The notes under the pieces: model-generated | What the model saw: only the letters and a program-made list of their open reading frames with translations | Database searches by the model: none | What the model was told of the DNA's origin: nothing | Made by a program: the position numbers and the translations under genes | Assembly: GCF_000271845.1 (NCBI RefSeq) | Contig: NZ_JH719395.1 | Coordinates: 4,394,146-4,458,145 of the forward strand | Source: Rhizobium leguminosarum bv. trifolii WSM2297 | GTDB taxonomy: Bacteria > Pseudomonadota > Alphaproteobacteria > Rhizobiales > Rhizobiaceae | Reading direction: 5' to 3' | DNA length: 64,000 bases | Shown: one piece after another, positions 9,251 to 18,290 of the stretch | How the letters are laid out: each line of letters begins with the position of its first letter | Numbering within the stretch: position 1 is the stretch's first letter

Positions 9251-9275
9251 TCTGACGACAGATCGATTTGCAATT

Positions 9276-9299
9276 CGGGGGCCGTATGGCCCCCGTTTT
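9276..9299 (+). terminator. rho-independent terminator of mmsA
   Basis: A perfect 8-bp stem, CGGGGGCC/GGCCCCCG, encloses a GTAT loop and is followed at once by TTTT. It begins 25 bp after the mmsA stop. Confidence 0.85.
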
Positions 9300-9349
9300 G
9301 TCTGATCTCTCGACGCGGCCCATACCTCTCGGCAAATGGCCTCATAAGC

Positions 9350-9364
9350 TGATTGCGAATTTCA
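9350..9364 (+). promoter_or_regulatory. iron-rhodo box (IRO, TGA-N9-TCA) upstream of rirA
   Basis: TGA-TTGCGAATT-TCA matches exactly the TGA-N9-TCA dyad described as the RirA recognition motif in Rhizobiales. It lies 71 bp before the rirA start and just upstream of the probable -35 box. This points to RirA binding its own promoter region. A 6-base match occurs often by chance; position is the main support. Confidence 0.45.
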
Positions 9365-9366
9365 TA

Positions 9367-9403
9367 TTTTGGAATTGTTCAAAACTACCAAACCGCCTAT
9401 ATA
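9367..9403 (+). promoter_or_regulatory. rirA promoter with overlapping Irr-like (ICE) palindrome
   Basis: A sigma-70-like promoter is visible: TTGTTC at 9375-9380, a 17-bp spacer, and TATATA at 9398-9403. The -35 box is embedded in an imperfect palindrome, TTTTGGAAttGTTCAAAA (9367-9384), resembling the iron-control element bound by Irr. Irr repression of rirA under low iron is known in Agrobacterium, and the overlap with -35 would fit repression. The ICE call is by resemblance only. Confidence 0.45.
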
Positions 9404-9434
9404 GGTCCGAACAGGCACGAGTTAGGAGATCGGC

Positions 9435-9917
9435 ATGCGGTTGACGAAGCAGACCAACTATGCGGTTCGCATGTTGATGTATTGTGCTGCCAACGATGGG
9501 CACTTGAGCCGGATTCCGGAAATCGCCAGGGCCTACGGTGTTTCCGAGCTTTTTCTTTTCAAGATCCTCCAGCCGCTGAACAAGGCCGGTCTGGTCGAGA
9601 CCGTGCGCGGTCGCAATGGCGGTGTTCGCCTGGGCAAGCCGGCTGCCGACATCACCCTCTTCGACGTCGTTCGGGTCACGGAAGACAGTTTCGCCATGGC
9701 CGAATGCTTCGAGGATGACGGTGAGGTCGAATGCCCGCTGGTCGACAGCTGCGGCCTGAATTCGGCGCTGCGCAAGGCGCTCAACGCCTTCTTCGCCGTG
9801 CTGTCGGAATATTCCATCGACGACCTCGTCAAGGCTCGTCCGCAGATCAATTTCCTTCTCGGAATTACCGGCGAGCGGCCTTACCGCAAATCCGAAATCG
9901 TTGCGCCCGCCGCCTGA
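9435..9917 (+). CDS. rirA: iron-responsive Rrf2-family regulator RirA
   Basis: RirA represses iron-uptake genes in iron-replete rhizobia, sensing iron through an Fe-S cluster. The 160-residue protein begins MRLTKQTNYAVRMLMYCA and carries the winged helix with LSRIPEIARAYGVSELFLFK and VETVRGRNGGVRLGKP. The three cluster-ligand cysteines are Cys91, Cys100 and Cys106 (AMAECF, VECPL, DSCGL). This is close to R. leguminosarum RirA as I know it. GGAG at 9426 precedes the ATG. Putative RirA- and Irr-type sites lie in its promoter, and a terminator follows at 9943. Confidence 0.93.
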   Translation: MRLTKQTNYAVRMLMYCAANDGHLSRIPEIARAYGVSELFLFKILQPLNKAGLVETVRGRNGGVRLGKPAADITLFDVVRVTEDSFAMAECFEDDGEVECPLVDSCGLNSALRKALNAFFAVLSEYSIDDLVKARPQINFLLGITGERPYRKSEIVAPAA

Positions 9918-9942
9918 ATTTAAAGAGCAGGACTGAGGTGTG

Positions 9943-9979
9943 AAACCGCGGTTGCCCCTGGCAATCGCGGTTTTTGTTT
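9943..9979 (+). terminator. rho-independent terminator of rirA
   Basis: AAACCGCGGTTGCC, a CCT loop and GGCAATCGCGGTTT form a 14-bp stem with one G-T pair, followed by TTGTTTTT. It lies 25 bp after the rirA stop. The following stretch to 10276 is AT-rich and has no gene; it presumably holds the dppA promoter. Confidence 0.8.
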
Positions 9980-10276
9980 TTGTCGCGTCTTCCCGGCTCG
10001 GCAAGAATGAACACCCGAGCGTGGCAAGCGAATCTGATTGATCACCACACGCTTAAGAGGCGCAATATCCAAAATACGACGAAATATCGGACGTTTTTAT
10101 CCGAAAATGTCCAAATGAGGCTGATTTTTGACCGAAAATTTCTAAAATTGTCCAACTGGAAAAATTTTCTCCGTAGCCCGTTGCTTTCAGTAAATAAATA
10201 TCGTTCCATCGACCGTCGATCACGATGCCTATCGCGGTCTCCAAACATCAAAAAAGAACAACCGGGAAACAATATT

Positions 10277-11872
10277 ATGAAAAAGATCTCTGTCATGCTG
10301 GCAGCGACGGCCCTGATTTCGGTCATGGCAACGTCGGCCTGGTCCAAGACCCTTGTCTATTGCTCCGAGGGTTCGCCGGAAGGCTTTGACCCGAGCCTCT
10401 ATACGGCTGGCACGACCTTCGACGCCTCGTCGCGCACGGTCTATAGCCGCCTGGTCGAATTCAAGCATGGCGGTACCGAGATCGAGCCGGGCCTCGCCGA
10501 CAGCTGGAGCGTTTCGGCCGACGGCACGGAATACACCTTCAAGCTTCATCCCGGCGTCAAATATCAGACCACCGACTTCTTCACGCCGACGCGCGATTTC
10601 AATGCCGACGACGTGGTGTTCTCCTTCGAGCGCCAGCTGAAAGCCGACAATCCGTGGAACAAGTATGTCGAGGGCGGTTCCTACGAATACGCCGCCGGCA
10701 TGGGCTTCCCGGATCTGATCAAGTCGGTCGAGAAGGTCGACGACCTCACCGTCAAGTTCACGCTCAATCATCCCGAAGCGCCGTTCCTTGCCGACCTCGC
10801 GATGGACTTCGCCTCGATCGTTTCCAAGGAATATGCCGACAAGCTCGCAGCCGACGGCAAGATGGCGCAGCTGAACCAGCAGCCGCTCGGCACCGGCCCC
10901 TTCACCTTCGTCGCCTACCAGCCGGATGCCGTCATCCGCTACAAGGCGAACGAAACCTATTTCAAGGGCAAGGAAAAGATCGACGATCTGGTTTTCGCCA
11001 TCACCTCTGATGCCGCCGTCCGCGCTCAGAAGCTGAAGGCCGGCGAATGCCACCTGATCCCCTATCCGAATGCGGCCGATGTTCCCGAGCTGAAGAAGGA
11101 CAACAATCTGACGGTGATGGAACAGGCCGGCCTCAATGTCGGCTTCCTCGCCTACAACACCCAGATGGCCCCGTTCGACAAGCCGGAAGTTCGCCGCGCC
11201 CTCAACATGGCGATCAACAAGCAGGCGATCATCGACGCCGTCTTCCAGGGTGCCGCGGCCGTTGCCAAGAACCCGATCCCGCCGACGATGTGGTCCTATA
11301 ACGACGCAGTTCAGGACGACAAATACGATCCGGATGCCGCCAAGAAGGCTCTCGCCGATGCCGGTGTCAAGGACCTCAGCATGAAGGTCTGGGCGATGCC
11401 GGTGTCGCGTCCCTACATGCTGAACGCGCGCCGCGCCGCCGAACTGATCCAGGCCGATTTCGCCAAGGCTGGCGTCAAGGTCGAGATCGTCACCCATGAA
11501 TGGGCCGAATATCTGAAGCTCTCCTCCGACGTGAAGCGCGACGGCGCCGTCATCCTCGGCTGGACCGGCGACAACGGCGACCCTGATAATTTCATGGATA
11601 CGCTGCTTGGCTGCGATGCTGTCGGCGGCAACAACCGCGCTCAGTGGTGCAACAAGGAATATGACGACCTGATGACCAAGGCCAAGCTGACCGCCGATGT
11701 CGGCGAGCGCACCAAGGCCTATGAGCAGGCCCAGCTGATCTTCAAGAAGGAAGCCCCCTGGGCGACCCTCGATCACTCGCTGGTCTTCGTTCCGATGAGC
11801 AAGAAGGTCTCCGGCTTCTTCATGGATCCGCTCGGCATTCACCGCTTCGACGGCGTCGACGTATCCGAATAA
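10277..11872 (+). CDS. dppA: peptide ABC transporter, periplasmic substrate-binding protein
   Basis: The 531-residue protein has a typical signal peptide (MKKISVMLAATALISVMATS, probable cleavage near AWS-KTL), then a family 5 solute-binding fold. Visible landmarks are LVYCSEGSPEGFDPSLYTAG, the SVSADGTEYTFKLHPGVKY motif and FNADDVVFSFERQL. These are characteristic of DppA-type dipeptide-binding proteins. The ATG at 10277 is chosen because the signal sequence starts there, although the frame is open from 9974. It heads a five-gene operon with permease and ATPase genes. Substrate is probably di- or oligopeptides; some DppA proteins also bind delta-aminolevulinate or haem. Confidence 0.88.
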   Translation: MKKISVMLAATALISVMATSAWSKTLVYCSEGSPEGFDPSLYTAGTTFDASSRTVYSRLVEFKHGGTEIEPGLADSWSVSADGTEYTFKLHPGVKYQTTDFFTPTRDFNADDVVFSFERQLKADNPWNKYVEGGSYEYAAGMGFPDLIKSVEKVDDLTVKFTLNHPEAPFLADLAMDFASIVSKEYADKLAADGKMAQLNQQPLGTGPFTFVAYQPDAVIRYKANETYFKGKEKIDDLVFAITSDAAVRAQKLKAGECHLIPYPNAADVPELKKDNNLTVMEQAGLNVGFLAYNTQMAPFDKPEVRRALNMAINKQAIIDAVFQGAAAVAKNPIPPTMWSYNDAVQDDKYDPDAAKKALADAGVKDLSMKVWAMPVSRPYMLNARRAAELIQADFAKAGVKVEIVTHEWAEYLKLSSDVKRDGAVILGWTGDNGDPDNFMDTLLGCDAVGGNNRAQWCNKEYDDLMTKAKLTADVGERTKAYEQAQLIFKKEAPWATLDHSLVFVPMSKKVSGFFMDPLGIHRFDGVDVSE

Positions 11873-11959
11873 CAAGAATAATGTAAGAATGCCCGGCAGT
11901 GCTGGGCGCAACCGGCGGTCAGGCACCCCCTGACCGCCGGAAACTATTGGACATCTGCC

Positions 11960-12964
11960 ATGTTGCGTTTTTTCATCGGCCGCCTCGCGGTGCTGATCCC
12001 GACATTCCTCGGCGTTTCCCTCATTGCCTTCTCGTTCATCCGCATGCTTCCCGGCGATCCCGTAATGCTTCTGTCGGGGGAACGTGTCATGGCGCCGGAG
12101 CGACACGCCCAGATCATGCACGATCTCGGCTTCGACCGGCCCATGTATGTGCAATATTTCGATTATCTCGGAAAAATTCTGCACGGCGATCTCGGTACCT
12201 CGATCGTCACCAAGCGACCCGTTCTCGGCGAATTCCTGACGCTGTTTCCGGCAACGCTGGAACTTTCCTTCTGTGCCATCATCCTCGCCGTCTGTCTTGG
12301 CGTGCCCGCCGGCATCTTTGCCGCCGTCAAGCGGGGCACGTGGTTCGACCAGAGCGTGATGGGTGTGGCGCTTATCGGTTATTCCATGCCGATTTTCTGG
12401 TGGGGCCTGCTGCTCATCATCTTCTTCTCCGGCTATCTCGGCTGGACGCCCGTTTCCGGCCGTATCTCGCTGATGTATTTCTTCAAGCCGGTCACCGGAT
12501 TCATGCTGATCGACAGCCTACTGTCCGGCCAGAAGGGGGCCTTCGCCTCGGCCATCAGCTATCTCATTCTGCCGACCATCGTGCTGGCGACCATCCCCCT
12601 TGCCGTCATTGCGCGTCAGACGCGTTCGGCGATGCTCGAGGTTCTCGGCGAGGATTATGTCCGCACGGCACGCTCGAAAGGCCTGAAGCCGCTGCGCGTC
12701 GTCGGCGTGCACGCGTTGCGCAATGCGATGATCCCCGTCATTACCACGATCGGTCTGCAGATCGGCGTTCTTCTTGCCGGCGCCATCCTCACCGAGACGA
12801 TCTTCTCCTGGCCGGGCATCGGCAAATGGATGGTCGACTCGGTGTTCAAGCGTGACTACGCCGTGGTCCAGGGCGGTCTTCTGCTGATCGCCGGCGTCAT
12901 CATGCTGGTCAACCTGATTGTTGATGTCCTCTACGGCTTCATCAATCCGCGCATTCGTCACTAG
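11960..12964 (+). CDS. dppB: peptide ABC transporter permease, DppB type
   Basis: A 334-residue inner-membrane permease of the DppB/OppB class. It starts with MLRFFIGRLAVLIPTFLGVS, whose first membrane helix is followed by the conserved FIRMLPGDPVMLLSGE. Five further membrane segments follow. The cytoplasmic EAA loop is visible as GEDYVRTARSKGLKPLRVVG, which docks onto the ATPases. It begins 87 bp after dppA and ends 9 bp before dppC, in one operon. Length and layout are normal. Confidence 0.9.
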   Translation: MLRFFIGRLAVLIPTFLGVSLIAFSFIRMLPGDPVMLLSGERVMAPERHAQIMHDLGFDRPMYVQYFDYLGKILHGDLGTSIVTKRPVLGEFLTLFPATLELSFCAIILAVCLGVPAGIFAAVKRGTWFDQSVMGVALIGYSMPIFWWGLLLIIFFSGYLGWTPVSGRISLMYFFKPVTGFMLIDSLLSGQKGAFASAISYLILPTIVLATIPLAVIARQTRSAMLEVLGEDYVRTARSKGLKPLRVVGVHALRNAMIPVITTIGLQIGVLLAGAILTETIFSWPGIGKWMVDSVFKRDYAVVQGGLLLIAGVIMLVNLIVDVLYGFINPRIRH

Positions 12965-12973
12965 GAGCGGTTC

Positions 12974-13864
12974 ATGAGCACCGTCACCGTCAAGACCGGC
13001 CAGCCATCCGCCGCTGCGGAGTTCTGGCACTATTTCTCCCGCAACAAGGGCGCCGTCATCGGCCTCTTCGTTTTCATCGTCATCCTGGTCGTCGCAATCT
13101 TCGCGCCGGTCTTTGCGCCGCATGCGCCGAACGAGCAGAACCGCCAGGCGCTGCTCGCCGTGCCGGCCTGGATGGAGGCCGGCAGCATTTCGTTCCCGCT
13201 CGGAACGGATGCGGTTGGCCGCGATATCCTCTCGCGCCTGATCTACGGCGCGCGCTTTTCGCTCTTCATCGGCGTCGTCGTCGTCACGCTTTCGGTCGTA
13301 TGCGGCGTCCTGATCGGTCTCGTCGCCGGCTATTTCCGCGGCAAGGTCGATACGGCGATCATGCGCCTGATGGATATCATCCTGGCCTTCCCGTCGCTGC
13401 TGCTCGCCCTCGTGCTGGTGGCGGTGCTCGGGCCTGGTCTTACCAATGCGATGATCGCGATTTCGCTGGTCAACCAGCCGCATTTCGTGCGGCTGACGCG
13501 CGCCTCGGTCATTTCGGAGCGCGAGAAGGAATATGTGATCGCCTCGCGTGTTGCCGGCGCAGGCACCTTCCGTCTGATGTTCAAGACGATCCTGCCGAAC
13601 TGTCTTGGGCCGCTGATCGTCCAGGCGACGCTCGCCTTCTCGGCGGCCATCCTCGATGCCGCCGCCCTCGGCTTTCTCGGCATGGGTGCCCAGCCGCCGA
13701 CACCCGAATGGGGCACGATGCTGGCCGAATCCCGTGAGTTCATCTCGCGCGCCTGGTGGGTCGTAACATTCCCCGGTCTTGCCATCCTCATCACCGTTCT
13801 CGCCATCAACCTGATGGGTGACGGCCTGCGCGATGCGCTTGACCCCAAGCTGAAGAGGTCGTGA
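12974..13864 (+). CDS. dppC: peptide ABC transporter permease, DppC type
   Basis: A 296-residue partner permease of the DppC/OppC class. It has the N-terminal helix (GAVIGLFVFIVILVVAIFAP), the family signature FPLGTDAVGRDILSRLIYGA, and an EAA loop at SEREKEYVIASRVAGAGTFR. A further conserved segment, AALGFLGMGAQPPTPEWGTM, closes the channel domain. AGGAGCGG precedes the ATG. Its stop TGA overlaps the ATG of the next ATPase gene. Confidence 0.9.
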   Translation: MSTVTVKTGQPSAAAEFWHYFSRNKGAVIGLFVFIVILVVAIFAPVFAPHAPNEQNRQALLAVPAWMEAGSISFPLGTDAVGRDILSRLIYGARFSLFIGVVVVTLSVVCGVLIGLVAGYFRGKVDTAIMRLMDIILAFPSLLLALVLVAVLGPGLTNAMIAISLVNQPHFVRLTRASVISEREKEYVIASRVAGAGTFRLMFKTILPNCLGPLIVQATLAFSAAILDAAALGFLGMGAQPPTPEWGTMLAESREFISRAWWVVTFPGLAILITVLAINLMGDGLRDALDPKLKRS

Positions 13865-14876
13865 TGCCACTTCTCGAAATCGAAAATCTGACCGTCGAAT
13901 TCCAGACCTCTTCCGGTCTCTTTCGCGCCGTCGACCGCGTATCGCTTGCCTGCGACAGGGGCGAGATCCTGTCGGTCGTCGGTGAATCCGGCTCGGGCAA
14001 ATCCGTTGCCATGCTGGCCCTGATGGGGCTTCTGCCCTGGACGGCGAAGATCACCGCCGACCGCATGCAGTTCGACGGCCAGGATCTGCGCGGGATTTCG
14101 GGCCGCCAGCGCCGCCGGATCGTCGGCAAGGACATGGCAATGATCTTCCAGGAGCCGATGTCGAGCCTCAATCCGTGTTTCACCGTCGGCTTCCAGCTCG
14201 GCGAGACCCTGCGTGTCCATATGGGCCTCAACCGGAAAGAACGCCGCGAACGGTCGATCGAACTCTTGAACCTCGTCGGCATTCCGGCGCCGGAGGATCG
14301 CCTGTCGAACTTCCCGCATCAGATGTCCGGCGGCATGAGCCAGCGCGTCATGATCGCCATGGCGCTTGCGTGCAATCCGAAGCTCTTGATCGCCGATGAG
14401 CCGACCACTGCGCTCGACGTGACGATCCAGGCGCAGATCCTCGATCTGCTCGTGCGCCTGCAGAAGGAGCAGGGCATGGCGCTGGTGCTGATCACCCACG
14501 ATATGGGTGTGGTGGCCGAAACCGCCGAGCGCGTGCAGGTCCAATATGCCGGCCAGAAGGTCGAGGAGCAGCCGGTGAGGGCACTGTTTCGCGATCCGCA
14601 CCACCCCTATACCGCAGCCTTGCTCGCCGCCCTGCCGGAACGCGCCCAAGTCGGCCAGCGTCTTCCCTCGATCGCCGGTGTCGTTCCCGGCCAGCACGGG
14701 CGCCCGACTGGTTGTCTGTTCGCGCCCCGTTGCGGCTATGCCACGGTCGAATGCGATCGCGGCGTCGTCCGCCAGGGGCCGGAGCTTGGGCTGGCGCTGT
14801 GCAACTATCCTTTGAAGGACGGCAAGCCGCTCGGGCATCCCGGCGTCATGGCCGTCGAAACTGCAGGAGACCTGGT

Positions 14877-14880
<4 letters not shown>
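13864..14880 (+). CDS. dppD: peptide ABC transporter ATP-binding protein, DppD type
   Basis: A 338-residue ATPase of the dipeptide importer. Walker A is GESGSGKSV (about residue 41), the Q-loop region [13 protein letters not shown], the ABC signature MSGGMSQRV, and Walker [13 protein letters not shown]. The C-terminal oligopeptide-transporter extension contains the cysteine-bearing [12 protein letters not shown] segment, which in this subfamily can hold an iron-sulfur cluster. The start ATG at 13864 overlaps the dppC stop (TGATG), so translation is probably coupled. Confidence 0.9.
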
Positions 14881-15830
<950 letters not shown>

Positions 15831-15849
15831 GCGGGATGAATAACTCCAG

Positions 15850-15905
15850 GAAAAGTGTGCAGCGGTTTTCCCAGGCAAAGCGCGAAGCGCTTTTGCCGGG
15901 AATTA
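15850..15905. repeat. REP-like rhizobial intergenic palindrome / weak terminator
   Basis: Between dppF and gntK lies AAAAGTGTGCAGCGGTTTTC followed by a perfect hairpin AAAGCGC-gaa-GCGCTTT (15877-15893). Elements of this appearance are scattered through rhizobial intergenic regions, as recalled rather than searched. The hairpin plus four Ts could also weakly terminate the dpp operon. Confidence 0.4.
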
Positions 15906-15936
15906 CGTAGACAACAGTTGGATGCTGGGAGGAGCC

Positions 15937-16476
15937 ATGCCGGGTGAGCGGATGAACAAAGCCCATGCGATCATCGTCATGGGTGTCAGCGGCTGCGGCA
16001 AGTCCTCGGTCGGCGAGAAGATCGCGGGAGCCCTGCATCTCGACTTCGTCGAAGGCGATGCGCTGCATCCCCCATCCAATGTCGAGAAGATGTCGAAGGG
16101 CATTCCTTTGAGCGACGACGACCGGATGCCCTGGCTCGACCGCATCGGCGAAGACATGAAGGCCTCGCTTGAGAAAGGCGAGGGCATCATCGTCTCCTGC
16201 TCGGCTCTGAAGCGTATCTATCGCGACAGGCTGAGGGCGGCTGCCGGCGGCAATCTGTTCTTCGTCTATCTCGAAGGCTCCAAGGCGTTGCTGACGAACC
16301 GCATGGGCGAGCGCAAGGGTCATTTCATGCCGGTCTCGCTGCTCGAAAGCCAGCTGGCGACGCTTGAGGTTCCCACAGGCGAACCCGGCGTCGTTACCGT
16401 CGATATCGACGACACGATCGACGGCATTGCGGCAACAGCACTGAAAGGTCTCGCAGGTCTTGGTGTCACGGCCTGA
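15937..16476 (+). CDS. gntK: gluconokinase, GntK family
   Basis: GntK phosphorylates D-gluconate to 6-phosphogluconate for the Entner-Doudoroff and pentose-phosphate routes. The start at 15937 has GGGAGGAG just upstream and gives 179 residues, normal for the family. Walker A is MGVSGCGKSSVG, and the substrate-site motif is DFVEGDALHPPSNVEKMSKG then PLSDDDRMPWL. The lid region is FVYLEGSKALLTNRMGERKG and the family end motif HFMPVSLLESQLATLE is present. It is a single gene convergent with the oxidoreductase at 16466, sharing an 11-bp overlap. Confidence 0.92.
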   Translation: MPGERMNKAHAIIVMGVSGCGKSSVGEKIAGALHLDFVEGDALHPPSNVEKMSKGIPLSDDDRMPWLDRIGEDMKASLEKGEGIIVSCSALKRIYRDRLRAAAGGNLFFVYLEGSKALLTNRMGERKGHFMPVSLLESQLATLEVPTGEPGVVTVDIDDTIDGIAATALKGLAGLGVTA

Positions 16477-17713
16477 AGCGCTGCGGCGCATAGGCTGAAA
16501 TATCGATGAACGGCGTCTCGCCGGTCATGAGTTCGGCAAGCACGCGGCCGGTCACCGGCCCGAGGGTCAGCCCGTGATGGGCATGGCCGAAGGCGAACCA
16601 CAGGCCCCGATGGCGCGGCGCCTTGCCGATAACAGGCATCATATCGGGTGTGCAGGGGCGGGCGCCCATCCAGGGTTCGGGATCGAGCCTGTCTCCCAGC
16701 GGAAAGATCGTCCGCGCCACGGCTTCGGCCAGGTCGAGCTGGACCGGCGTCTTCGGCGCGTCGAGGTTCGCGAACTCCGCCCCCGTCGTCAGGCGGATGC
16801 CGCGCTTCATCGGCGCCAGCAGATAGCCGCGTTCGGCGTCGAGCATCCAGTTGTGGAGCACGGCATCGCCCTTTGCGGCATAATGCATGTGATAGCCGCG
16901 CTTGATGCCAAGGGGCAAGGAATAGCCGAGCCGGCGTGTCGCAACAGCCGCCCAGGGGCCGAGCGCGATGACCGCGTCGTCGGCTTCGAGCGGACCTTTC
17001 CTGGTCATGACCTTCCAGCCGGATCCGTACTGGCCGAGCGAGGCGGCGTCCCCTATGACAAAACGGCCGCCGAGGCTTTCGAAATAGCGGCGATAGGCCG
17101 ATGTCAGCGCCTGCGGGTCGAGCACCGACCAGGGATCGCGCCAGCGGATGCCGCCGGCAAAATCGCCTGTCATATCGGGTTCCATGCGGGCGATGTCGGC
17201 CGAGGTCAGACTGTCATATTCGACTCCGAATTCATTCTGCCAAGTCGCGGCCTCGGCCAGAGCCTCGTCGCGTTTGGCCGGCGTCCGGAAAATCTTCATC
17301 CAGCCATCTCTGCGGATCAGCGCTTCCGCATGCGACGCCTCGATCAGGTCCTTGTGCTCGGCAATCGAATTTTCGATCAGCGGCGCATAGGCCCGGGTGA
17401 TGATCGCGTGGCGCCGCGCATTGGAATTCCACCAATAGCGGGCGAGAAAGGCGATCTGGCTCGGCAGCGTCTTGAGGTGATAATGCGCGTCGATGCGGTT
17501 ATTCAGCGCATAACGCAGGAGAAGGCCGAGCTGTTGGGGAAAGCCGTAGGGCGCGACACCTTCGCGCTGGATCAGCCCGGCATTGCCGAAGGAGGTTTCG
17601 CTGCCCGGTTCCTTGCGGTCGATCAGCGTCACCTGCCGGCCGCGCCGCTGAAGATGGATGGCCGCCGAGACGCCGACGATGCCGGCGCCGAGCACGATTA
17701 CGTTTTTCTTCAT
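16466..17713 (-). CDS. FAD-dependent D-amino-acid dehydrogenase-like oxidoreductase (DadA family)
   Basis: The 415-residue protein has a Rossmann FAD-binding start (VIVLGAGIVGVSAAIHLQRRG, with ESFGN-like SETSFGNAGLIQ just after) and the DAO/DadA fold to the end. The C-terminal FAD contact GLWFAFGHAHHGLTLGPVTG is conserved. DadA enzymes oxidise D-amino acids to keto acids and pass electrons to the respiratory chain; some relatives act on D-hydroxyproline. The gene is 73 bp downstream of, and co-directional with, the methyltransferase/type III PKS pair, so it could be co-transcribed with them. The specific substrate is not assignable. Confidence 0.8.
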   Translation of the reverse strand: MKKNVIVLGAGIVGVSAAIHLQRRGRQVTLIDRKEPGSETSFGNAGLIQREGVAPYGFPQQLGLLLRYALNNRIDAHYHLKTLPSQIAFLARYWWNSNARRHAIITRAYAPLIENSIAEHKDLIEASHAEALIRRDGWMKIFRTPAKRDEALAEAATWQNEFGVEYDSLTSADIARMEPDMTGDFAGGIRWRDPWSVLDPQALTSAYRRYFESLGGRFVIGDAASLGQYGSGWKVMTRKGPLEADDAVIALGPWAAVATRRLGYSLPLGIKRGYHMHYAAKGDAVLHNWMLDAERGYLLAPMKRGIRLTTGAEFANLDAPKTPVQLDLAEAVARTIFPLGDRLDPEPWMGARPCTPDMMPVIGKAPRHRGLWFAFGHAHHGLTLGPVTGRVLAELMTGETPFIDISAYAPQRFRP

Positions 17714-17786
17714 TCCCCTGAATTCCGCTGTGTTGCCGGGGTGAAAATGCTCCTGCCGATGCTGTGGCGCAAACGAAAAATCGTAT

Positions 17787-18290
17787 TCATTTCAAAATCA
17801 TTGCGCTTTTCAGTGCAGCATTTTCGGACTTCATGCGGACATAGAGGACGCAGGCGTTGAGAAGCGAAAAGCCGATCGCGTAAAACGGCAGGCCGAAGGC
17901 CAGCGGAAGGGCGGCGATCTCGCCGACGACGATCGCGTAGTTCGGATGCCGCAGGAAGCGATAGGGGCCCGAGGTCACCAGCGGTGCGCCGGGCAGGATG
18001 ATGATGCGTGTGGTCCAGCGGTCTTTCAGCGTCGCCAGCACCCAGAGCCGGAGCGCCTGCAGCCCGATGAACACGACAAACCAGAAGAACTCGACCGGCC
18101 GGCCGGGCGCCAGCAGCCAGAGGCCGATGAGCCAGCCCGCATGCAGCGCCACCATGGCGGGATAGTGCTCCGGCGCCACCTCCCTGGCGCCTCTGGCGAG
18201 AAGGGCGGCGGTGTTGCGCCGGGCGAGCACGAGTTCGCCGAGCCGCTGCAGCGTCACGAACGCCAGGAGCGCGATCGACGGCCACATCAT
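17787..18290 (-). CDS. isoprenylcysteine carboxyl methyltransferase (ICMT)-like membrane methyltransferase
   Basis: The 167-residue protein has four or five membrane segments and the ICMT/PEMT signature near residues 107-118 (SGPYRFLRHPNY), where the SAM-binding GPY-x-RHPxY motif sits. Bacterial members have no prenylated cysteine substrate. SrsB-type homologues next to type III polyketide synthases O-methylate long-chain phenolic lipids. Here the ATG overlaps the PKS stop by 4 bp (ATGA), so the two genes are translationally coupled. I infer methylation of the PKS product in the membrane. Confidence 0.82.
   Translation of the reverse strand: MMWPSIALLAFVTLQRLGELVLARRNTAALLARGAREVAPEHYPAMVALHAGWLIGLWLLAPGRPVEFFWFVVFIGLQALRLWVLATLKDRWTTRIIILPGAPLVTSGPYRFLRHPNYAIVVGEIAALPLAFGLPFYAIGFSLLNACVLYVRMKSENAALKSAMILK

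Noticed and set aside
10229..12184. 651-codon minus-strand frame opposite dppA
   Set aside because: Antisense shadow of dppA; it extends through the signal-peptide region, has no recognisable domain and runs against the operon.
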